Assembly: GCA_902624885.1 (NCBI GenBank)
Contig: CACNZU010000002.1
Span: forward strand, 1 to 64,000
Length of the DNA stretch: 64,000 bases
Source of the DNA: an uncultured Pelagibacteraceae bacterium
Lineage (GTDB): Bacteria > Pseudomonadota > Alphaproteobacteria > Pelagibacterales > Pelagibacteraceae
Reading direction: 5' to 3'
The translations under genes and the position numbers were made by a program. Below are positions 45,016 through 52,894 of the stretch, one piece after another; positions within the stretch are counted from its first letter, which is position 1, and each line of letters starts with the position of its first letter. The notes under the pieces are model-generated. The model was not told the origin of the DNA. It saw only the letters and a program-made list of their open reading frames with translations, and ran no database searches.

Positions 45016-45768
45016 TTAACGTTTAACTAATTTGTCTACTAAAAATAAATAAAGTCTATAAGGCAATATTCTTAAAAATTTCAAAGTTAAAGTTAACCCT
45101 TTTGGGAAATGAATTTCAAAAGCATTTCCTTTCACCAAGCCATTATAAATTTTATCTGCAGCGTATTCAGGAGTTTTTAAAAATGGCATAGGAAACTCAT
45201 TTTTATCGGTCAAAGGAGTTTTGATAAAACCTGGTGATACAACTGAGACCCTCACTCCAAATTTTTTAAAATCAAAGTAAATACTTTCACTAAAATTAGT
45301 TAGAGCTGCTTTTGAGGGACCATAACCACTTGAATTTGGCAGACCTCTGTAACCTGCAATAGAAGAAACTATCGAAATGTGTCCAGATTTCTTATTTTTA
45401 AAATAATCTTCAACAACTTTTACACAATCAATAACCCCTAAAAAATTAACGTTAATTACATTTTTAATTTTATCTGGATCTATACTTTGCTCGTCTTTTG
45501 GCTCATAAGTTCCACTTGAGAACAAACAAATGTCAATGTTGCCAAAATCATTTAAAATATCTTTAAAAACATTATTTATTTGGGTCTGGTTGGTTACATC
45601 CAGGGGAAATGAACTTATGTTGTTATGTTTAGCTAACTCATCCAAAAGTTCTTTTCTTCTTGCAGATACGGCAACTTTCCATCCCTCGTTAGCAAATTTT
45701 TCAGCTACTGCTTTTCCGATTCCGCTACTTGCACCTGTAATCCATATTTTTTTCTGATTTTCTGACAT
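45016..45768 (-). CDS. Short-chain dehydrogenase/reductase
   Basis: 250 residues, classical SDR. The cofactor loop is ITGASSGIGKAVAEKFANEGWKVAVSARR, where the arginine pair after the second strand suggests NADP(H). Catalytic Ser-Tyr-Lys: SIVSSIAGYRGLPNSSGYGPSKAAL. NNISSFPLDVTN and the C-terminal PGFIKTPLTDKNEF are typical. A C-terminal hydrophobic segment (LRILPYRLYLFLVDKLV) may associate with the membrane. Substrate unknown. Upstream of the micro-ORF and ABM gene on the same strand. Confidence 0.9.
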   Translation of the reverse strand: MSENQKKIWITGASSGIGKAVAEKFANEGWKVAVSARRKELLDELAKHNNISSFPLDVTNQTQINNVFKDILNDFGNIDICLFSSGTYEPKDEQSIDPDKIKNVINVNFLGVIDCVKVVEDYFKNKKSGHISIVSSIAGYRGLPNSSGYGPSKAALTNFSESIYFDFKKFGVRVSVVSPGFIKTPLTDKNEFPMPFLKTPEYAADKIYNGLVKGNAFEIHFPKGLTLTLKFLRILPYRLYLFLVDKLVKR

Positions 45769-45789
45769 AAATTAGTTATACCTTAATTT

Positions 45790-46254
45790 ATGACTAAGAA
45801 TAAATATTTATCTCTTACATTCATTCTTTTAATAACATTTTTAGCATCTGGAATTGGTGGATTTACTACTGCGACTTATAAAGAGCCTTGGTATTCTCAG
45901 ATAATTCTTCCAAGTTTTAATCCTCCGAGCTGGGTGTTTGGGCCTGTATGGACAGTTTTGTATATCCTAATGTCAGTAGCAATTTGGCGTATTTGGATAA
46001 ACTACTATGATAATAAAATTTTAAATTTATATTTTTTACACCTCTTTTTTAATATGATCTGGAGTATTATTTTTTTTGGTTTTCATCAAATAGGACTAGC
46101 ATTACTAGATTTAGTTATAATTCTCATATTTATAGTTCTCCTAATGAAAATTTATTATTTAAAGGATAAGATTAGTTTTTCTTTGATGGTTCCTTACTTT
46201 TTATGGAGCGGTTACGCTTTAGTGTTAAATTTTAATATTTTTATTTTAAACTAA
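45790..46254 (+). CDS. tspO: TspO/MBR family tryptophan-rich sensory protein
   Basis: 154 residues with five membrane helices. The TspO signature is WYSQIILPSFNPPSWVFGPVWTVLYILMSVAIWRIW (conserved W, P and N). NMIWSIIFFGFHQIGLALLDL matches helix 3-4. Known members bind porphyrins and, in Rhodobacter, respond to oxygen and tetrapyrroles; they also help degrade protoporphyrin in light. This fits a photosensitiser-handling role near the photolyase genes (inference). Divergent from the SDR gene by 21 bases. Confidence 0.94.
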   Translation: MTKNKYLSLTFILLITFLASGIGGFTTATYKEPWYSQIILPSFNPPSWVFGPVWTVLYILMSVAIWRIWINYYDNKILNLYFLHLFFNMIWSIIFFGFHQIGLALLDLVIILIFIVLLMKIYYLKDKISFSLMVPYFLWSGYALVLNFNIFILN

Positions 46255-46272
46255 ATTAAGCTATACACACGC

Positions 46273-47067
46273 ATGAACTACAAAAAAACTTTTAATTTTC
46301 TAAAATCTTTACCAATAAAGTTAAATTCATTTTACAAAAAAAAATCAAAATCTGGAATTAAAGTAAATAATAAATCAAAAAATAAGAAAGATTTTGATCC
46401 GGTAACTAATTTTGATAAATCTTTTGAAAAATATATAAGATCATTAATTCTAAAAAAATTTCCTAATGATTCTATTATCGGAGAAGAGTTTGACGATAAA
46501 AAGTCTGATAATCATTTTCAATGGTCAATCGACCCAATAGATGGTACAAGAGCTTTTGTTATTGGAGCGCCGACTTGGTCCAACTTAATTGGCCTTTCTT
46601 TTAAAGAAAAATCAGAAGTTGGATTAGCAAATTTTCCAGAATTAAATAAATTTTATATAAACGATCAAAAAAAATCCTATATTTTCAAAAATAATAAAAA
46701 AAAAATTCTTAAATCTTCTAATAATAGCAATTTAAAAACAGTTAAAATTATCGGAAACTTTCATGGAACCTTAAGCTATGAAAGGCAAAGAAAAGTTATA
46801 AAGAAATTTGGTTGGTCATTTAGGTTAGCTGGGTTTGATGCTTTAAATTATTGTTTATTAGCTGAGGGAACAGTAGATGCTGTGATAGAAGCTAACTTAA
46901 AGCCTTATGATATTTTACCTTTAATACCCATAATCAAAAACTCAGGAGCAATAGTAACTAACTGGAAAAATGAACCCCCAGAAATAGGAGGTAATATTAT
47001 TGCTTCATCTAATAAAGCTTTACATAACAAGATTCTAAGATTACTAAAACCTTTTACAAAAAAATGA
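46273..47067 (+). CDS. Inositol monophosphatase family phosphatase, histidinol-phosphatase (HisN)-like
   Basis: 264 residues. Metal and catalytic motifs: GEEFDD (E71/E72) and WSIDPIDGTRAF (D87, D90, G91, T92), and RLAGFDALNYCLLAEGTVDAVIE near the C-terminus. The sequence FVIGAPTWSNLIGL after the DGT motif is typical of the HisN (histidinol-phosphate) branch rather than SuhB or CysQ. A histidine biosynthetic role would pair with hisI at 54362, but other phosphate esters are possible. Overlaps the next gene by 4 bases. Confidence 0.8.
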   Translation: MNYKKTFNFLKSLPIKLNSFYKKKSKSGIKVNNKSKNKKDFDPVTNFDKSFEKYIRSLILKKFPNDSIIGEEFDDKKSDNHFQWSIDPIDGTRAFVIGAPTWSNLIGLSFKEKSEVGLANFPELNKFYINDQKKSYIFKNNKKKILKSSNNSNLKTVKIIGNFHGTLSYERQRKVIKKFGWSFRLAGFDALNYCLLAEGTVDAVIEANLKPYDILPLIPIIKNSGAIVTNWKNEPPEIGGNIIASSNKALHNKILRLLKPFTKK

Positions 47068-47585
47068 TTAATTTATTTATAAATAGAGTTTTTAGAGCTA
47101 TCAAAATAGATATAGATCTTTACGAAGAAGTTGAAAAAGATAAAAAAGCTACTTTTCAAGCAGGTATTGTAGTTGTGTTATCAAGTCTTGCTGCCGGTGT
47201 TGGATCTTTGCATTTGGGAGCTTCAAATTTTCTAATTGCTCCTGCACTTTCTCTTTTAAGCTGGTATGTGTGGGCTTATATTATTTATTTTGTTGGTGTA
47301 AAACTTTTTGGGGATATTAAAACCAAAAGTGATCATGGTGAACTTTTAAGAACGATTGGGTTTTCAAGTGCACCTGGATTAATCAGAGTTTTTGGAGTCA
47401 CACCAGAATTAATGACAGTAACATTTGTAGGTTCAGCGTTCTGGATGCTTGCTTGTATGGTTGTTGCAGTTAAATCTGCATTAGACTACGATAGCCTTTG
47501 GAAAGCATTTGGAGTTGTTATAGTTTCTTGGCTAGCGCAAGCATTCTTTTTATTCTTAATTATCGTTTTATTTAAGGGTTTCTAA
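47064..47585 (+). CDS. YIP1 family membrane protein
   Basis: 173 residues with five or so membrane segments. The N-terminal amphipathic stretch (VFRAIKIDIDLYEEVEKDKKATFQAGIVVVLSSLAAG) and the block HGELLRTIGFSSAPGLIRVFG match the Yip1-domain family of bacteria. Role unknown; eukaryotic members act in vesicle traffic. 4-base overlap with the phosphatase gene. Its end overlaps by 4 bases a convergent 54-residue gene on the minus strand. Confidence 0.8.
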   Translation: MINLFINRVFRAIKIDIDLYEEVEKDKKATFQAGIVVVLSSLAAGVGSLHLGASNFLIAPALSLLSWYVWAYIIYFVGVKLFGDIKTKSDHGELLRTIGFSSAPGLIRVFGVTPELMTVTFVGSAFWMLACMVVAVKSALDYDSLWKAFGVVIVSWLAQAFFLFLIIVLFKGF

Positions 47586-47746
47586 AGAGGAAAAATTCTT
47601 TTTGAAAGGTTACAACTGTTACAAATTTTGTAGCTATGCATAATTAAGTTTTGTTTTACACTTTCATCTTCTTTTTTGCATTCTTCGCAAATATTATCTG
47701 CTGTATCTTTATTATTGTGTATGACAATATGATCATCGTTTTCCAT
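47582..47746 (-). CDS. 54-residue cysteine-paired micro-protein (zinc-ribbon-like)
   Basis: Found by reading the gap. ATG at 47746 gives 54 residues with two CxxC pairs: CEEC (20-23) and CNSC (42-45), spaced as in a small zinc ribbon. The C-terminus is basic (LSKRIFPL). It is divergent from the msrA gene with 23 bases between starts and convergent with the YIP1 gene. Family not recognised. The paired cysteines make chance unlikely. Confidence 0.6.
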   Translation of the reverse strand: MENDDHIVIHNNKDTADNICEECKKEDESVKQNLIMHSYKICNSCNLSKRIFPL

Positions 47747-47769
47747 AAAAATTAATATATCATTAAAAT

Positions 47770-48342
47770 ATGAAAAAATATTTATTTATAATATTGATTT
47801 TTTTAATAAGCACGTCTGCTCAATCAAAAAATTTTAAAAAAGTATATTTTGCTGGAGGATGCTTTTGGTGTATGGAGGAGTCCTTTGATGGAGTTGAGGG
47901 TGTTTTATCCACAGTTTCAGGTTATTCAGGTGGGCATTTAAAAAATCCTACCTACCATGATGTTATTTATAAAGACACAGGTCACGTAGAAGCTTTAGAG
48001 ATAACTTACGATCCAAACAAAGTAAACTATGAAAAATTACTTAATATTTTTTGGAGAAATATAGATCCTTTCGACGAAGAAGGTCAATTTTGTGATAAAG
48101 GTAAGAGCTATAGATCAGTAATCTTTTATCAAAATCAACTAGAAAAAGAATTGATTGATAAATCCTTTAATAATTTGGAAAAGAAATTTAGTAAAAAAAT
48201 TGTCACTTTAGTATGGAAATTTGAGGAATTTTATCAAGCAGAAGATTATCACCAAGATTATTATGAAAAGAATTTTATTCGTTATCTAATGTATAAAAAG
48301 GCGTGTAAAAGAGAAGATACTTTGAGAGAAATATGGAATTGA
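47770..48342 (+). CDS. msrA: Peptide-methionine (S)-S-oxide reductase, exported
   Basis: 190 residues with a Sec signal peptide (hydrophobic 4-16, likely cleavage near residue 19), so periplasmic. Active site GGCFWC (catalytic C31). Family block FDGVEGVLSTVSGYSGG and the GHVEALEITYDP stretch are typical. It reduces the S epimer of methionine sulfoxide. It overlaps the DUF4864 gene by 10 bases and heads a short operon ending in a photolyase-like gene. Together with the Tat-exported MsrB it could repair both epimers outside the cytoplasm. Confidence 0.94.
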   Translation: MKKYLFIILIFLISTSAQSKNFKKVYFAGGCFWCMEESFDGVEGVLSTVSGYSGGHLKNPTYHDVIYKDTGHVEALEITYDPNKVNYEKLLNIFWRNIDPFDEEGQFCDKGKSYRSVIFYQNQLEKELIDKSFNNLEKKFSKKIVTLVWKFEEFYQAEDYHQDYYEKNFIRYLMYKKACKREDTLREIWN

Positions 48343-48788
48343 AAAAAATAATTTTAGCAATTTTTTTTGTTGGTTTCGTAAGTTCAGCAAATGCAGAAAT
48401 GATAAAACCAGCTGAAAATTTATCTGCTTATGATGTTATCAAAATACAATTAGATGCTTTAAAAAATAATGACGATAAAGATAACGGCATAAAACAAACA
48501 TGGATCTTCGCTCATCCTGATAATAAAAAAATGACTGGCCCATATCCCAGATTTAGAATTATGCTTTACGATGTACATTATAGAATATTGTTAAACCATT
48601 TTTCACATAAGATAGACTTAATTACAAATACTGAAAATAAATTTGTTTATGGAGTAAAAGTTTTAAGCGATGAGAAACAACAATTTTTTTATGAATGGCA
48701 TGTAAGTAAAGGCAATGAGGAAAATTGTACAAATTGTTGGTTCACTACAGCAGTTTCGATGCCACTTGATCAAGGAAATTCAATTTGA
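48333..48788 (+). CDS. DUF4864-like exported protein
   Basis: 151 residues with a Sec signal peptide (1-21, ending ANA). The body follows the DUF4864 pattern: VIKIQLDALKNNDDKDNGIKQTWIFAHPDNKKMTGPYPRFRIML, then HYRILLNHF and the terminal CTNCWFTTAVSMPL with a CxxC pair. Periplasmic; function not known. The CTNC pair could bind metal or be redox-active. Coupled to msrA and, by a TTGA overlap, to the next gene. Confidence 0.6.
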   Translation: MELKKIILAIFFVGFVSSANAEMIKPAENLSAYDVIKIQLDALKNNDDKDNGIKQTWIFAHPDNKKMTGPYPRFRIMLYDVHYRILLNHFSHKIDLITNTENKFVYGVKVLSDEKQQFFYEWHVSKGNEENCTNCWFTTAVSMPLDQGNSI

Positions 48789-48985
48789 AAAGACCTCCCT
48801 TTGCAATACGGTATTTAATTATTGGAGCAATTTTAGTTGTGCCTCCAATACTAAGTACTCATTATGGATCAATATATTTAGGCAAGCAAAATGGTGTGCT
48901 TTTAGGTTTTTGCGTTGGGATTGTTTGCGTATCTTTTGCGTGCTGGAAGCTTTTTATTGATGAGTGGAGGGATGACGAAGATTAA
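48785..48985 (+). CDS. 66-residue membrane protein, TTG start
   Basis: Two membrane helices (about 8-24 and 36-54) flank a short loop, and the tail is acidic (DEWRDDED). The TTG start at 48785 overlaps the preceding TGA stop (TTGA), and the last base overlaps the photolyase-like gene's ATG, so it is locked into this operon by translational coupling. Family not recognised. An in-frame methionine start does not exist upstream, making TTG the best choice. Confidence 0.65.
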   Translation: MKRPPFAIRYLIIGAILVVPPILSTHYGSIYLGKQNGVLLGFCVGIVCVSFACWKLFIDEWRDDED

Positions 48986-50121
48986 TGAAATTCAAAATCT
49001 CAAGGGATGGAGCTTTAAAGCAGCTCGATGCTTTTATTAACAGCGAACTAGCAAATTATAGTTTTAAAAGAAATTTTGATTTAGGACCAGATAACAAATC
49101 AAATGTATCTTGCTTGTCACCTTATATCTCCCATAGATTAATTACTGAGTATGAAGTAGCTAAAACTGTTTTATCAAAGTTTTCATATCAAAAAGTAGAA
49201 AAATATATCCAAGAGATTTTCTGGAGGGTCTATTGGAAAGGATGGCTAGAACTTAGACCTCAAGTTTGGACTGACTTTACAGAAGATTTAAAAGTATTGA
49301 AGGAAGATGACAATTATAAAAAAGCAATCAATGGTGGAACTCAAATTGAATGTTTTAATGATTGGGTAAAAGAGCTTAAAGAAAATAACTATTTACATAA
49401 TCATACAAGAATGTGGTTTGCTAGTATTTGGATATTTACTTTAAATTTACCCTGGCAGAAAGGCGCAGAGTTTTTTATGAAACACTTGTATGATGGCGAC
49501 GCTGCCTCTAACACTTTAAGTTGGAGATGGGTTGCAGGCTTACAAACTAAAGGAAAGCACTATGTTGCACAGTCTTGGAATATTAGCAAGTTCACAAATA
49601 ATAAATATAAGAATATTAAATTAAATGAGAATGCCTTACCTTTAACAGATAAAAGAGAATATAAATTAAATCCACTTAATTTTATTACAGAAGTTAATTC
49701 AAATGAAAATTTATTACTTTTTGAGAACGAATTAAATTTAGAAAATAAAAATTTAAAAAAATATAAAAATATTTACTTAGTTTTACTGAGTAATAATGTT
49801 CGAAAGCTAAAGCTTGAACAAAAGGTTCTAGACTATAAGTCAGAAATAATTAATGATCAAAAAAAAAGATTTAAAGATTTACAAATCATAGATGAGGTAA
49901 AATTTCAAACTCTTGTAACTGAAATTAACTCTTTTGATGTAGTTCACCCGTGCATAGGAGAAAATTTTTCTTTTTTAAATACTATTCGAAAAAAGCGAAA
50001 TTTAAAATTAAACTTTGTTTTGAATGAGGAAGATAAATTTTCTTGGCAATTTTCTAATAAAGGATTTTTTAATTTTAAAAATAACATTCCTAAAATTTTG
50101 ACAAGTTTTAAATTACAATAA
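48985..50121 (+). CDS. Photolyase/cryptochrome-like protein with reversed domain order
   Basis: 378 residues. The first 220 resemble the FAD-binding catalytic domain of photolyases: SCLSPYISHRLITEYEV, IQEIFWRVYWKGWLELRPQVW, NHTRMWFASIWIFTL and DGDAASNTLSWRWVAGLQTKGKHYVAQSWNISKFT. In ordinary photolyases this domain comes second. Here the alpha/beta part that usually comes first appears after it (about 245-378: LLLFENELNL, NIYLVLLSN, VVHPCIGENFSFL and KGFFNFKNNIPKIL). The protein may repair DNA, sense light or do something else. Last gene of the msrA operon, convergent with DUF2256. Confidence 0.8.
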   Translation: MKFKISRDGALKQLDAFINSELANYSFKRNFDLGPDNKSNVSCLSPYISHRLITEYEVAKTVLSKFSYQKVEKYIQEIFWRVYWKGWLELRPQVWTDFTEDLKVLKEDDNYKKAINGGTQIECFNDWVKELKENNYLHNHTRMWFASIWIFTLNLPWQKGAEFFMKHLYDGDAASNTLSWRWVAGLQTKGKHYVAQSWNISKFTNNKYKNIKLNENALPLTDKREYKLNPLNFITEVNSNENLLLFENELNLENKNLKKYKNIYLVLLSNNVRKLKLEQKVLDYKSEIINDQKKRFKDLQIIDEVKFQTLVTEINSFDVVHPCIGENFSFLNTIRKKRNLKLNFVLNEEDKFSWQFSNKGFFNFKNNIPKILTSFKLQ

Positions 50122-50122
50122 T

Positions 50123-50248
50123 TTATTTTGAAGAACATTTTTTCGAACAATATTTTACTTTATCCCAATTAAGTCTCCATTTTTTTCTCCATGCAAAAGT
50201 TTTATTACAAACTGGGCAAGTTTTTTTAGGCAAATTAGCTTTTTTCAT
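50123..50248 (-). CDS. DUF2256 micro-protein (41 residues)
   Basis: Found by reading the gap. ATG at 50248 encodes a basic 41-residue protein with CPVC (11-14) and CSKKC (34-38), spanning TFAWRKKWRLNWDKVKYC. This is the DUF2256 pattern (CPxC...FxWRKKW...W..VKYCS..C), a probable zinc-binding module commonly found beside photolyase genes. It overlaps the DCC-family gene by 14 bases and ends one base past the photolyase-like gene, so both strands are fully used. Confidence 0.88.
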   Translation of the reverse strand: MKKANLPKKTCPVCNKTFAWRKKWRLNWDKVKYCSKKCSSK

Positions 50249-50594
50249 TTTTCAGAAGGTGTTTATTTTTTATAAACAGGAAATAAGCTGCAATCTCATA
50301 GAAAATATTTAATATGAAAAACAAAGGTTTAATTTTAAATATTTTATATAAAAAATTATATTTAGGAACATTTTTCCAAATTATTAAAAAAGACTCTGCC
50401 CCATCAATTATTTTACCATCTTGTATAACATGCATTCTTCTTAAAAGTTCTTTGTATGATTTGGAGGTAACTTTCTGCGCTTCTTCATTATTAGTAACAT
50501 CTATCCATTCTACGCTGCTATCACTATGTTTTTTGTAATGATTGATTTCGGCTCTACAAATATTACATGAATTGTTAAAAAAAACTTTAACCAT
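50235..50594 (-). CDS. DCC family (DUF393) thiol-disulfide oxidoreductase-like protein
   Basis: 119 residues. The N-terminal NNSCNIC (C10, C13) is a variant of the DGxCxxC motif for which the family is named; the first aspartate-glycine is replaced by asparagines. ESFLIIWKNVP and the C-terminal hydrophobic FFILNIFYEIAAYFLF match the family. The predicted redox activity is unproven. Overlaps the upstream photolyase gene by 8 bases and the DUF2256 gene by 14, so all three are likely cotranslated. Confidence 0.85.
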   Translation of the reverse strand: MVKVFFNNSCNICRAEINHYKKHSDSSVEWIDVTNNEEAQKVTSKSYKELLRRMHVIQDGKIIDGAESFLIIWKNVPKYNFLYKIFKIKPLFFILNIFYEIAAYFLFIKNKHLLKNEKS

Positions 50595-52068
50595 TAGTAT
50601 TTTCTTTAATAAAATTATTAGCGGCTTTAAAAATTCTTATTTTTCTCTCTTTATTCATTTTTTCAGAAACCCTAACCATCATTGCAAGACGTGGATTTTT
50701 TAAAAAGAATTTCTTATGTCTATCTATAAATTTCCAATATAGTCCGTCCATAACATCACACCAAGGACCTTTTTTAAAATGCATCATTTTAAGAAAATAA
50801 CTAGATCCACAAATATAAGGTTTAGTTGCAAATATTCCGCCGTCACTAAATAACCCCATTCCATAAACATTTGGCGCCATTACCCAGTCAGATGAGTCTA
50901 CGAACATTTCCATAAACCATTTATAAACTTGTTTAGGATTTATCTCACAAAGATTCATTATGTTTGCCAATATCATTAGCCTTTCAATATGATGAGACCA
51001 GCCGTAGTTTTTTGCATTATTGATTGCATGATCTAACGGATCTAAACCAGTATTTCCGTCATACCAAGATTTTTTCATTTTTCTTTTATGACTAAAAAAA
51101 TTAGTGTTATCTAATCGTTGATCATAGTTTTGGTAAATTCCTCTCATAAATTCTCTCCAACCTATAATCTGTCTGATATAACCTTCTAAGGAATTCATAG
51201 GTACTTTATTTTCAATCTTTCTTAATTTCTCTATTATCTCTTCTGGGGCTATTAAACCTAAGTTTATAAGTGGACTTAGCGCGCTATGAAAAACAGTATT
51301 TGATTTATCTGTTACTGCATCCTCATAATCCCCAAAAAGCTTTATTCTCTCTTTCAAAAACTCATCAAGCCATTTACTTGCATCTTTTCGTGTTGTTGGA
51401 AACCAAAATTTATCAGTATTCCCTGGATGGTCTTTAAAATTAGAATTTATAAATTTTTTAAGAGTAATTGTTTCCTTTGTCTCTTTTACTTTAGAAATTG
51501 CAGGAACTTTAATAGTATTAGGAAGTTTTTTTCTATTTTCTTCATCGAAACTCCATTTATTCCCTTTTGGAGTTCCATTCTTATTCATCAATAAATTCAT
51601 TTTTGTTCTTACAATTTTATAAAAATTTGCCATGAAAGGCCGTTTATTTTTAGAAAGGTAATCTTTAAACTCTTTTCTCTCCATTAAAAACATTGGAGAT
51701 CTGACCTGATTTATCTTAAGTGAATTTTTTTTTCCTAAATTTAATATTCTTTTTTCAAAAAATTTATCCTCAATTTCAAAAAAAGTAATTTCTCTTATCT
51801 TTTTTTCTTTAATAGTCTTTTCTAATTTTTTTTCGTAGGATAATTTAAAATCTTTATTTACATCTTTATATATTAAATTAAAATTTTTTGATTTAAGTTC
51901 ATCCTTGAATGATCTCATTGAAGATAAAAATAAAAGTATTTTTAATTTATGATGTTTTTCAAAAGTACATAAACCATAGTCCTCTGCCATAAAAAAAGTA
52001 TGATCTTTATAATCTGAGAGATATTTTGGGTTAAATAGTTGATTTCCTAAAATTATAAAAAGCTTCAT
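50587..52068 (-). CDS. Cryptochrome/photolyase family protein, DPRP (prokaryotic 6-4 photolyase) type
   Basis: 493 residues, matching the deoxyribodipyrimidine-photolyase-related family: LFIILGNQLFNPKYL at the N-terminus, LEGYIRQIIGWREFMRGIY, SHHIERLMILANIMNLCEI and MEMFVDSSDWVMAPNVYGMGLFSDGGIFATKPYICGSSY. Characterised relatives repair (6-4) photoproducts or sense light and carry one [4Fe-4S] cluster on four cysteines. From memory of a relative, one ligand position lies in GNTGLDPLDHAIN here (no cysteine), a CxxC position in MMHFKKGPWC is replaced, and only the last cysteine survives. The cluster is probably absent. Confidence 0.88.
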   Translation of the reverse strand: MKLFIILGNQLFNPKYLSDYKDHTFFMAEDYGLCTFEKHHKLKILLFLSSMRSFKDELKSKNFNLIYKDVNKDFKLSYEKKLEKTIKEKKIREITFFEIEDKFFEKRILNLGKKNSLKINQVRSPMFLMERKEFKDYLSKNKRPFMANFYKIVRTKMNLLMNKNGTPKGNKWSFDEENRKKLPNTIKVPAISKVKETKETITLKKFINSNFKDHPGNTDKFWFPTTRKDASKWLDEFLKERIKLFGDYEDAVTDKSNTVFHSALSPLINLGLIAPEEIIEKLRKIENKVPMNSLEGYIRQIIGWREFMRGIYQNYDQRLDNTNFFSHKRKMKKSWYDGNTGLDPLDHAINNAKNYGWSHHIERLMILANIMNLCEINPKQVYKWFMEMFVDSSDWVMAPNVYGMGLFSDGGIFATKPYICGSSYFLKMMHFKKGPWCDVMDGLYWKFIDRHKKFFLKNPRLAMMVRVSEKMNKERKIRIFKAANNFIKENTNG

Positions 52069-52152
52069 AAGTGATAAAATACATATTTTATTTAGATATT
52101 ACACGCGTCATTATTTGCATGTAAATAACCACTAATAATGTTATTTTTAATT

Positions 52153-52863
52153 ATGAAAAAAGTAATTTTAGGCGCAACTGGATCAATAGGCTCTTCTTTA
52201 GCAAAAAAACTTGTAGAAGATGGAGAACAAGTTCATTTAGTTGGTAGAGATCAATCTAGTTTATCTGAAATAGCTAAAGAATTAAACTCTTCTTTTACAG
52301 TTTGTGACGTATTAGAGGAAAATTTTTCCGAAAAAATATTAAATGATTTAAAAGACGATCCTATAAATGGATTAGCTTTTTGTATTGGATCAATTGATTT
52401 GAAGCCTTTAAAGTTAACTAAAAAGAGTGATTTTATGCAAGCATTTAACTTAAACCTTATCTCAGCAACAGAGATCATAAAATCATTGGCAGATAATTTA
52501 AAAAAAAATAAAGGGTCCATTGTTTTATTTTCAACAGTTGCAGTGAAGCAAGGCTTTCCAAATCATGCGATTGTCTCGTCTGCGAAAGGAGCACTTGAAG
52601 GACTTACTTTGGCGTTGGCAGCCGAGTTAGCTCCTAATGTAAGAGTAAATTGTATTGCACCTAGTTTAACAAACTCAAAAATTTCAAATTTTCTCCTTAA
52701 AAATGAAAAAGTAGCCGAAGGCATAGCTAAAATGCATCCAATGAAAAGGATTGGGGAAGGTTCGGACTCCGCCTCAGTTGCAAAGTTTTTATTAACCGAT
52801 GAGAGTTCTTGGATAACTGGTCAAATTCTCGGCGTAGACGGGGGAAGATCATCTGTCGCATAA
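52153..52863 (+). CDS. SDR-fold protein lacking the catalytic tyrosine
   Basis: 236 residues from the ATG at 52153; an ATG at 52138 would add five hydrophobic residues before the Rossmann strand, which is less likely. Cofactor loop VILGATGSIGSSLAKKL is intact, and SSWITGQILGVDGGRSSV ends the fold as in typical SDRs. At the active site the usual YxxxK reads VSSAK, so the catalytic tyrosine is valine. It may bind NAD(P) without ordinary catalysis or use another base. Divergent from the DPRP photolyase gene with 84 bases between starts. Confidence 0.82.
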   Translation: MKKVILGATGSIGSSLAKKLVEDGEQVHLVGRDQSSLSEIAKELNSSFTVCDVLEENFSEKILNDLKDDPINGLAFCIGSIDLKPLKLTKKSDFMQAFNLNLISATEIIKSLADNLKKNKGSIVLFSTVAVKQGFPNHAIVSSAKGALEGLTLALAAELAPNVRVNCIAPSLTNSKISNFLLKNEKVAEGIAKMHPMKRIGEGSDSASVAKFLLTDESSWITGQILGVDGGRSSVA

Positions 52864-52894
52864 CAATTATGTTTAAAGTTGTTACATATACTTT

